Position numbers and translations under genes: made by a program
Assembly: GCA_029204225.1 (NCBI GenBank)
Contig: CM055095.1
Location: 78,129,488-78,193,487 of the forward strand
Direction of reading: 5' to 3'
Origin: Diphasiastrum complanatum
Lineage: Eukaryota; Streptophyta; Lycopodiopsida; Lycopodiales; Lycopodiaceae
Length of the DNA: 64,000 nt
Notes under the pieces: model-generated
What the model was told of the DNA's origin: nothing
What the model saw: only the letters and a program-made list of their open reading frames with translations
Databases searched by the model: none
Shown: positions 55,397 to 64,000 of the stretch, piece by piece
How the letters are laid out: each line of letters opens with the position of its first letter
Position numbering within the stretch: position 1 is the stretch's first letter

Positions 55397-56410
55397 GTGA
55401 TATTCCATGAAGATCAAAAATACATTCTTGAGAAGGCCGAGTTCAAAGATTCTCACAAAGATACTCCAATCATCACCCTTGAAGATCATCATGGAGAGAT
55501 GGGGCCGAGATTTGAGGAGGAGTCACCTCGAATTTTTTCACCAAGGAGATCTCAAAGAGAAAGATCCGAGCCTAGAAGGCTTACCTATGAAGATAGAGGA
55601 AAACAAGTGGAAATTAACTCCACTAATTGTGCCTATTTTATTTCTCATGAGGAGCCAAAGGATGTATATGATGCTATCAACTCAAAAGAATGGTACCTTG
55701 TCATGAAGGAAGAATATGAGGCTTTGATGGCCAATAATACATGGGGGCTTGTGGATTATCCATCCAACAAGCATACGATTGGTTGCAAATGGGTTTTTCG
55801 AGTCAAGTATAATAAAGATGGCACAATCAACAACTACAAGCCTAGGCTTTTTGCTAAAGGCTTTGCTCAAGTATATGGACTTGATTATGAGGAGACCTTT
55901 GTCCCAGTTGCAAAGATGGTGTCAATTAGAATCATAATTTCTCTTGCTTGTTTTTTCAATTGGCAAATTCTTCAACTAGATGTTTCTAATGCATTTCTAA
56001 ATGGCTATCTAGAAGAAGAGATCTATATGGATCAACCTATTGGGTTCATCCATGATGAGGAAAAAGTTTGCTTTCTCTTCAAAAGTTTATATGGATTAAA
56101 GCAAGCCCCAAGGTCATGGTATTCTCGACTTAACACCTTTTTTGAGTCACTAGGATTTAATCTTAGTAACTATGATCCTTCCTTATATGTCAAGTTTTTT
56201 GATAAAGATATTGTCATCCTTCTTATTCATGTTGATGATATCATTCTGACAGGAAGTTGTATCAAGTTAGTTGAGGAAACCAAGATTGCACTTGGAAAAG
56301 AGTTCAAGATGCAAGATCTTGGAAAAATTCACTATATTCTAGGATCAGAGATTGATTTCTTAAAGATAAAGCTTTTATATGTCAATCTAAGTATGCTCTT
56401 TCAATGTTAA
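55397..56410 (+). pseudogene. Copia reverse transcriptase, open frame
   Basis: 337 codons: a linker with SPRRSQRERSEPRRLTYED, then MKEEYEALMANNTWGLVDYP, CKWVFRVKYNKDGTINNYK, LQLDVSNAFLNGYLEEEIYM (first catalytic Asp present) and LYGLKQAPRSWYSRLN. The catalytic box is LIHVDDIILTG, with Tyr changed to His but both Asp kept. It runs to GKIHYILGSEIDF. It is the least damaged RT of the window. RNase H follows after a frameshift. Confidence 0.92.
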
Positions 56411-56640
56411 AAAAGTTCAATATGTTGAATTGTAAAAGTATAGAAACACCTATGGAGCAAAATGTAAAGGCCTCTAACAAAGGTGATGAAAGATCCTTCG
56501 AGGACATCACACTTTTTAGAAGTCTTATAGGCTCCTTAATTTGGCTCACAATAACTAGACCTGACATAAGCTTTAGTGTTCATAAGTTGAGCCAGGCTAT
56601 GCAAAATCCTTCAATTTATCATTGGAAAAAGGCCAATTGT
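56404..56640 (+). pseudogene. Copia RNase H start, truncated
   Basis: MLNCKSIETPMEQNVKASNK, LIGSLIWLTITRPDISFSVH and KLSQAMQNPSIYHWKKA are followed at about 56640 by unrelated minus-strand gypsy sequence. The same motif (VHKLSQSMQDPKIRHWK) occurs in the deleted copia at 38.3-39.9 kb, so both belong to one family. Confidence 0.85.
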
Positions 56641-58464
56641 ATAAAAGTGAAGATCTTTCTATTATTGGTAATTTCTTTCACTTCTGCTAAGATTTCTTTT
56701 GCAAATAGTTTTGCAGCATCGCGGTCATAGTCGGGGTCATTTTTAAGATCTTCTTTAGTTGTAGATTTATTCATTGACTTGTTCGAAGATTTCTTCTTCG
56801 AAGAGTTTTTGCGCTTCGTTGAAGATTTTTATTCGGGTTTCGAAGAGCCTTTGCTTTTTGTTATGACTTTGAATAGCTTTTTCATGTCACTTGGCTAGGA
56901 CTGGTCTTCTGTTTTTGCCAATTTTCCTTCAATAATATCAATCCTCTACACAACAACATCAGTCGAAGCTTTTGCTTTCGAGTCTGTAGCAACTGGTTTT
57001 GCTACATACTGGTACTTAGGTCGCAGCTTTTGCGGCTGTGAGGACAGTCAGGATACTTGTGGCTAGGCTCCCTACAATTCGAACATAGCGGCACATAAGC
57101 AATCGGCTTTTTGGTTGAGGACAATCAGGTGAAAAAAATCCCGGTTCTCCATAGTTGTAACAGTTGCCCGACACTGGTTTAGTCATGGTTTGTGACTTCA
57201 TCGCTGGTCCAACAAATTCAGGAGAATTGTGTCTTCTTGGTGCGAACTTTGGTCTATCCTACTGGGCTGATGCTGCAATGCCATGAACATAATTAGTGGC
57301 CGCATCATTCTAAAAAATAAAGAGTACCTCATGGGCAGGATCTTCGATAAACTTTACATTCACAGTGGTATAGTCTTCATTAGTATGTCCAGAAGTTCTA
57401 CATTTCGTACACCACATTCTCGAGTTGGATGAAGAAGCTTTTAGTTCTTTGTCTGCAAATTCAGAGATCTACACTTTCAAATCATTAACCTTTTTTTTTA
57501 AGGTCAGCCATATTACTCTTCCAAAGCTTTTCGACTTTAGAAGTTGACGACTTATCCTCGATAGTTTTCGTGTCGTCCTTCCATTTGGATCGTTGTTTAC
57601 TTCTCTTATCTCCTTTATCAGCTTCTGATTCTGATGAATCACTACTATCAAACTCCGAGCTTGAAGAACTCGAACTTGATTCAGTATCTGAATCATCTTT
57701 GTTATCACTAGAATCAATTTTAGACTTACGAGATCTTTTAGTTGAGCATCGCTTTCGTGCTAGTTTTGAGGTCTCAAAGTTCTCAGCACTAGTTATTACT
57801 GCTGCTAAGGAAGTCATGTCCCCTTGTCCGCAATACCGATCAATCTTTGGTAGTAAACCAACCAAAAATCATTCGATCTGCATATCAACGGGATATACAC
57901 CGATTAGTTTTCCTATAAGATTCTTCACCTTTCGTGTATGTTTTCGAAATGATTTTTTTTTTTCTGAACATTGTTCAGACGTCCGAGAATTCTAGATTTA
58001 TAACCAATTTCTCTGAACTAGTTTAGAAACGCATCTTTCAGTAGCAACCAGGTTCCTACACGGCCTGGTTCAACATGACTGTACTATATGCGTGTTTGCT
58101 TTCTCAGCAGACCATGAAAGATTCGCAATTTGTCTACGTCAGTTCCTTCGTTATTTGCATTAACAATTGACTCAAATTGCGAGACATAGCTATCTGCATC
58201 ATCTGAAGTAGTCCCTTTAAAATAATCATATTTGATTTTTGAGATAGAAGTGAAACGTGCAATAGGACCCTCCATATCGAAGCTAATTAGGAGTTCAAGT
58301 AATTGGGTAGTGATTTCGTCGAGATTTTTTCGACTTGCATCTCACTCTGTCTTTGTAAAAATTCCTCTCTAAGCTTACAATATCGTTCTAATTGGGATTC
58401 TCTATCTGACATACACTAGAAATGGAATTGGATGTGTCAATTTTCTTATAACTTTCCTAATCTA
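56641..58464 (-). pseudogene. Gypsy gag region, minus strand
   Basis: From the primer site leftwards: MEGPIARFTSISKIKYDYFK and SYVSQFESIVNANNEGTDVD (gag core start), then LLPKIDRYCGQGDMTSLAAV, a Ser/Asp-rich tract (about 57600-57720) and a knuckle-like CYNYGEPGFFSPDC in which a Cys and the His are replaced. Several stops break it. It ends against the plus-strand copia RNase H at about 56640; pol is not present in the window. Confidence 0.75.
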
Positions 58465-58482
58465 TCCTCGGCAACGGCGCCA
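58465..58482 (-). other. Primer binding site, tRNA-Asp type
   Basis: On the minus strand TGGCGCCGTTGCCGAGGA, 17 of 18 to the plant tRNA-Asp complement. It is better conserved than the sites in the 1-6.7 kb element. Confidence 0.9.
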
Positions 58483-58494
58483 AAAATTGGTATA

Positions 58495-59950
58495 TGTCGT
58501 ACTATACCAACAAGGTTAATATAGATTTTGTAGTAAATAATGTCAAACCCACAGAGGATAGCGTTAGAAAGTTATGTATTTGCTACAATTATGATTTATT
58601 TTGAGTGAAGTGGCTTCGAGCGTTATTCTGGTTGTCAACAGACATTAGAAAGTAACCAGTATTACTTGTGTTTGGGGTGTGTAGTGTTAATAATTTCAGA
58701 ACAACAGTCTTGCCTCTATCAAATCGAATGAAATGCGTTCTACAAGTGAGATGTTATCAGAGTAGTACAGTAGTACTACACTCCGGCTGATTAAGGTGTC
58801 AACAGAGAGTCGAGAAATGTTCGATGTATTCGTGTTTGTGCAGACAATTAGTTAATCACATTCATAGGCTGTTCGTTTTTAGACAAAAGTTCTCAACAAC
58901 TTAAATCCAAAGTTATGGTTAAAGAACACAAAGAGTTCTAGAGTACGTTAGAAACTTATGTCAATTACAAGCAAGAAAACAGATCAAAGACTCAATTCTT
59001 CAGACAAGGACTGACATCTCAAATGTATACATACAGTTCTATCAATGATTGTGCTAGACTGTACCAAATGTAGACTTTATTCGAGTGCCAAAAAGAAAGT
59101 ATTTGCGACAGACGAATAAGAGGATTTTAAGACAGTACCTTAGAGCATATTTACGGACATACAACAAATGACTGTAATGCGCTAGAGAGTCTATTTGACC
59201 AGAGAGTAATTCATGTAATGCATTAGAGATTGCTAGTGGACTTAGGATCACTCACACTCAATAGTGCAGAGAACAGAGATAAGAGAGAATAAAACCTCAA
59301 CACTCTATTCACTTCTTCAACCTCTCACAAATACATAAACTCTTTCTCTCTCAATGATCAAGATTGAAGCGTGTGATCAATATATGTTCTACGGAGCAAA
59401 CAAACACACCTCTAAAACTACAGGTGGGTCACTCCCATGAGATTCAGTCTCAGATTTTGCTTTAGGATTGGACACTCATTGGTGGTATGGTTTTGTGTGC
59501 ATACTGAACACCATACATTTTTGCAACAAGGACACTGTAGCTGGTTTTGTTTCGGTAGATTGGGCGTTGTTGTTACAACTCCTTGTAAGGCTTTCAGTTT
59601 CTGATCAAATTGTGCCGTAAGTTAACAATTAGGTTGAATGTATGTTCAAATATACCATAAGAGGTATATTTAACTAAGAGTTAAAATTACCCTACTTTAA
59701 CATGTCGATTCATATTTAGTCGTTTTGCGTAGATGACCTAGTAAAGGCTATCCAAGGCAGCGTTTCGCTTTTAGAGGTCTTGCCCTTAAATACAAGGCAA
59801 GTCTTTAGGAGATATATTCTCGAGAAATGACTTAGGCCTCTTCATGGTTTATATTTATCCAGTCTTCATTTTCGAGTATATCATGCCATATTTAGGTCGA
59901 TATTTAATATTTAACAATTTCGTGGCATCATAGTGGGTTAGTCATTTCTT
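58495..59950 (-). repeat. Probable 5' LTR of the minus-strand gypsy element
   Basis: The LTR end (minus strand GTACGACA) lies 12 bases from the primer site. The LTR extends to the right through AT-rich sequence with TATATG and CT-rich blocks. The far end is not fixed because no other copy exists in the window; 59950 is an estimate only. Confidence 0.45.
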
Positions 59951-61044
59951 AACACTGGCATAAAGAGTTTAAATATTTAAATGCAGACAACTGTATGCTC
60001 TTTGCATGTTACTCTACCAAATGCACCAACCACATGCCGCATTTAAAAGATATCAGATCTATGAAATGACACAAAACCAGTGTTGAGAAAAGTGTATATA
60101 TCTCAGTACTACCTGAAGGTGGTGCTCAATGGGGAGGGCTCAATCACTGCTCCTGCGATGCCTCGCTGATTGGTTGCTTAAGGAGTATATGTGACCACAT
60201 TTTGCCAATAGAGTGTTCCTTCCTAAATGGTAGCTCGTTGAAATTTTGGAGCTCGAAAGCCAAGCGTGTTCTTGACTCCTACTTTTCACAACAAGAGAAG
60301 AGTGATAAGCCCACAGCCGTGTTGTTGCTACCATGACACTGGATATACCTTTTACTGGACTTCAGTCGTGAATAGGATGCCAACTTCATTCTCACTGGTC
60401 CAAAGGACATGTTGCATATCTTCTTGAGATTAGGGGAGGGTTTAACTAGCAACAGTCCCTATATCTTCATAAAAACAAGATGCACTCATTATTTTCTTAC
60501 ACCACAACACACTAGGAGTTCACAAGAGCCAGCTTGGACTTCAGAACACCTTCTATTGAATGTGATCTATGATCGTCCTCTATCAAGTGTGACTCTACAA
60601 GGATGAAAGTATCACAAGAAAAGAAGCTATGTTTACAACAAACACACAGCTGCTGTTCATTCTTACTGAGTTTTGGCTAATTATTGACACAGGACCTCTT
60701 CCTCTACATGCAAGTCTCTTATAAGAGTTTGGAGACCATCAAAGATCATGGTTACTTGCCACAGAGCATCAGAGAACTCATCCCCACATCATATGGTAGA
60801 AAATTGCAGTCTGAGAACACATTCTTAAACAGAAACACACAGCAACAAGCTTCCCAACAATTCAGCCTGAGAACCTCTTCTTATCATTAACATAAACCTC
60901 ACACCATAGCTGCATTACAAAGCAATTATAGGAGATGGTTGGATCAAGAACATAAGTAACACTAATAGGATTTTAACATGAGAACCTTCAGACTAGAAAA
61001 CACAAACTTCTCTAAAAAACCCAGTAGCAAACTCTCTAGACAAA

Positions 61045-61048
<4 letters not shown>
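59951..61048. other. Gene-free sequence
   Basis: Only short frames without domains are present. Part may belong to the neighbouring LTRs. Confidence 0.45.

Positions 61049-61136
<88 letters not shown>
61049..61136. repeat. (CT)n microsatellite, about 88 bp
   Basis: A pure CT dinucleotide run; the Leu-Ser and Arg-Glu open frames over it are artefacts of the repeat. Confidence 0.97.
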
Positions 61137-61139
<3 letters not shown>

Positions 61140-61439
61140 ATGCACGTCCAGTCTCTTTTTATGGGGTGAGGCCCACAGCCCTTCTTCAAACTGCCATTCT
61201 GCCTTTCTTCAATCCTTTCATAGCCTTTCAGTAGTCTCTTCCAAGGCATTGAATGCTGATTTAACCCTTCAGCATATGCCTATTTGAACCCACCCTTCAT
61301 GCCTATTTGATTTTGCTTCATATGGGGTTTTTTAATACTTGAACTCCCAAATTCCCAATTTAGGGCCTTCTTATGCATTAAAGCTGATTTGGCCTTTTTG
61401 GCATGTGGCTAATAGATGTGGCCTCATGTCTAGTGCCAT

Positions 61440-62140
61440 GTGTTTTTCCCTTAAAGCTCCTTAATGAGTGTGAAGTTTTTAGCACGTGTGAACTTCACCA
61501 CACACCTTACAGGATCTTATTGAGGTGTTGTGATTGCACAAGATTGATCAGAGAACAGATTATTTGAAAAATCTATGGCAAGAGCACAATGGCATAGATC
61601 TGACTAAAAAAACTAACTTCTCACTATGAGGAATGAATGCCAGAAATAATTCTAAGTGCTCAGTATGAGAAAAACAGGCTGCTCTCAAGTAGAGAGAGAA
61701 TTTTTACAACTCGGGTAGAGAGAGAATGAGTTCAAAATACCAAAATCTCAATATTCACAATATGACAAAACATGCCAAGGTTTTCGTACATCAAAGAGAC
61801 TTGAATTCCTATAGTGGAGTTGCATGGAAAGTCCACTTAACTCAGTTAACTCAACTACCAAGGATCCACATGTGTAACTGCATGCATGGATATTGCATAT
61901 ACTGCATGTCAACTCTCAAAATTGCCTAGACATGTGTAGATCATAAAAACCACTTTGCATGTTGCATGCACTGATTGCATGTGGCTTGCATGCACACTGA
62001 ATGACATTGCATGCTATCCAAACTTTTGCATGACATCAAATTTGAATCTACCTAACTCAAACTCGACCTATTCTAGAAGGTTATGTGCTCAATTCACATA
62101 CCTTTATGTACAATAGAGTTTACAAATGGAAATAACATGG
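61440..62140 (-). mobile_element. LTR related to the one at 34.5-35.4 kb, inverted
   Basis: On the minus strand TATGTGAATTGAGCACAT, GAGTTAGGTAGATTC and many CATGCA/TGCATG repeats follow in the same order as in the plus-strand copy at about 34633-34790. A GCACGTGTGAA box lies at 61483, near the LTR 3' end as in the other copy. Limits are approximate. Confidence 0.7.
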
Positions 62141-63200
62141 TCATGGCCCCAAAACTCAAAATAGGAAGATATTTTTTACTAATCTTCACAATGAGGTCCC
62201 TCTTGATTTTCCCCATGTGGCTAAATAGAATATCCGATGGCTATTTTCCTAGCTTTTGGTCCATTGGTCATCAAGTCATGATTTCTTTTCCCTTGTCTTT
62301 GGCCCTCCTTTTCATTTTTGCATGAGAACCCCTTAACCTTAGCCATTGGTTTTTCGACTTGCAATTCTGTAATTTTGGTGATTGAGCCGCGACAACCTAA
62401 AAGCACAGTACTTCGGTTTTTATATTAGTATCAAAAATCACAGTACATTGCAAAATGTTGGCATAGTGGTCGGAACTATACTATAGGCCGATTTTTTAAA
62501 GGGCATCAAAAATTTTAAAGGCCAATTCTAAGGCCGTAATTTCTCTAGCCACATTACGAGCGGGCTGGGACCCCTATCTATTGGCGATATCTAGCCATTT
62601 TACATTGGAATTTTGCGGCTTTTACATGTCGATTTCTACACTATAGCAAAATTAAGCTCCAATATTAGAAATTTATCAATAAGTAAGCAAGTATGTGAAT
62701 GGGCTATCCATCGATGGTGGACATCAGTCATTTTTATGCATCATTGTATCCTAAGTGATCAACAAAGATTATGTGAACTAGATCGTTGGTTGGAAGATCA
62801 AAAATAGATCCTAAAGAGTTATCTTATGCTCCATCACTGCCTATAGGTGTGAGTACTCATATTCTGAATGAATATAGAAGAGTACGGTAGAGCCATCGCT
62901 GGACAACGGGCTACAACAAAGCTTATTGAGTGTGAAACATAATGAATGGTCCATTGTTGGTCAGCGGGCCTTCATACATACAATTACATACAACAAAGAT
63001 GCTATGATCATTCATGTGAAGTGAAAACACTTTCTACATACATCTGAAATGTGATAAACCAAAAAGTAGTCATCAACGAAAGGGATGATTGCTTCAACAA
63101 GAGATAGTATGAACCACTTACCATTTCCTTATATAGCTGTTTGATGATCTTATGTTATTCTAATTTTACAATTACAAGATCATTAACAGTTATGTAGTTG
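62141..63200. other. Gene-free sequence
   Basis: Nothing beyond short chance frames is seen. A degenerate pair near 62887-62975 (CATCGCTGGACAACGGGC and CATTGTTGGTCAGCGGGC) suggests an old local duplication. Confidence 0.45.
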
Positions 63201-63508
63201 ATTCGTAGATCAGTTATTCACTGGAGCACAAAGACGTTGACATGTCTTGTACGAAGTTCCGTGCAGATATGCCGTATTTTGCATTTCTCGCATTCTTCGC
63301 AAAATCTTATATTTCTCAGTTTGTCTGATAGAACACTGTCGTAGTCTTTGCATTCCTCGCCTGTTGAAGATTGCTAAAAAACTGCAGACTGTGCGAAAAA
63401 AAAAAGTTCATTTCTACAGACTATTTGTAAGAGAGTAATTTCCTTGAGTGAATTAGAGGGCAGTTAGAGTGAATAGGAGTAAGGTTAACTCCAACACTCC
63501 CCCTTAAG
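63200..63508 (-). mobile_element. Copia LTR start with polypurine tract, minus strand
   Basis: On the minus strand CTTAAGGGGGAG is immediately followed by TGTTGGAGTTAACC, the classical junction of a copia polypurine tract and 3' LTR. The LTR extends left; its other end was not identified. Confidence 0.65.
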
Positions 63509-63639
63509 CTTACTACTATGAATGTGAATCTGAATTGAGATTTAACATACTTATAAAAGCATGGTTTGGTGGTACAAAAAAAGAACCATTTTTTATTGTA
63601 TCGTTTGGTAGTAAATTTCACTTTTTGGAGATTTTATTA

Positions 63640-63985
63640 CTCATAATTATTTTGAGTCCACATTAAAAATGACATAACTTTTTAGTGGTAAGTTCAATTT
63701 CAGCGGAGTTTGGTGTGTTAGAAAGTGCTCGCTTGACGCTAATATCTTACATGACATACTTCCGAGCTACGGTTAAAAAGTTACGACAAGTCAAAAGTAT
63801 GGGGATTTTCTTAATCATAATTTTTTGAGTCCACATTAAAAATGACATAATTTTTTAGTCGTAAGTCCAATTTCAGCATAGTTTGGTGCGTTAGAAAGCG
63901 CTCGACAAGAGCTTTCCCATGATATGTCAGATGACATACTTTTGACGTACGATTAAAAAATTATGGCAAGTCAAAGGTACTAGTT
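63640..63985. repeat. Two copies of a 173-bp tandem repeat at the window edge
   Basis: GAGTCCACATTAAAAATGACATAA starts at 63654 and 63827. The copies share TTTTTAGT-GTAAGT-CAATTTCAGC, GTTTGGTG-GTTAGAAAG-GCTCG and ATGACATACTT...GACAAGTCAAA. The array probably continues beyond the window. Confidence 0.88.
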
Positions 63986-64000
63986 AAAAATAGTGTATGG

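Noticed and set aside
61019-61249. Arg-Glu (minus) and Ser-Leu (plus) repeat proteins near 61.1 kb.
   Set aside because: They are translations of the (CT)n/(GA)n microsatellite.

Overview
The window is nuclear DNA of a land plant with a repeat-dominated genome. The evidence is spliced GT-AG genes, Ty1/copia and Ty3/gypsy LTR retrotransposons with plant-type tRNA-iMet and tRNA-Asp primer binding sites, long (CT)n microsatellites, and a host gene carrying a ~12.8-kb intron full of retroelements. The density of nested elements and the intron size suggest a large genome (fern, gymnosperm or similarly expanded plant); the sequence alone does not fix the lineage. No bacterial, organellar, tRNA, rRNA or CRISPR features were seen.

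Layout. 1-6670: a Ty3/gypsy element whose LTR-PBS-leader-gag start is tandemly duplicated (2,568-bp unit), followed by a gag/pol remnant. 7776-7976: a 101-bp tandem duplication upstream of the host gene. 8143-23876 (+): the only host gene recognised, a CCR4/nocturnin-type endonuclease/exonuclease/phosphatase (EEP) protein. Nine exons can be joined in frame into 326 codons with the catalytic residues present. Its intron 4 (9359-22133) holds an antisense copia remnant (about 10530-13677) and a complete-ended, non-autonomous Ty3/gypsy chromovirus (15092-19995, TSD AAGTT) with unusual AG...CT LTR ends. 23877-28600: gene-free DNA with hairpins and two short arrays of nucleosome-sized repeats (161 and 186 bp). 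28600-39900: a patchwork of copia and gypsy fragments, a solo-type LTR inside a copia gag, a GC-rich ~0.65-kb fold-back, and an internally deleted copia in which gag-protease is fused in frame to RNase H. 39970-49260: an unrecognised repeat-domain ORF region followed by a gypsy-like gag. It is interrupted by an LTR and by a copia element whose parts are in circularly permuted order (43990-48644). 51660-56640: a copia element on + with another LTR inserted in its integrase. 56640-about 60000: the 5' part of a minus-strand tRNA-Asp-primed gypsy element. 60100-64000: a (CT)n tract, LTR fragments and a 173-bp repeat pair.

Apart from the EEP gene, nearly every coding stretch is a decayed retroelement with stops, frameshifts or missing domains. 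The most unusual observations are the AG...CT LTR termini supported by TSD, PBS and PPT together; the permuted copia; the GC-rich fold-back; the apparent two- or three-fold repeat of an unknown domain at 40.0-42.1 kb; and a palindrome, CACACGTGTG, recurring in several LTRs. Coordinates of LTR outer ends are approximate unless a TSD, PBS or PPT is cited.
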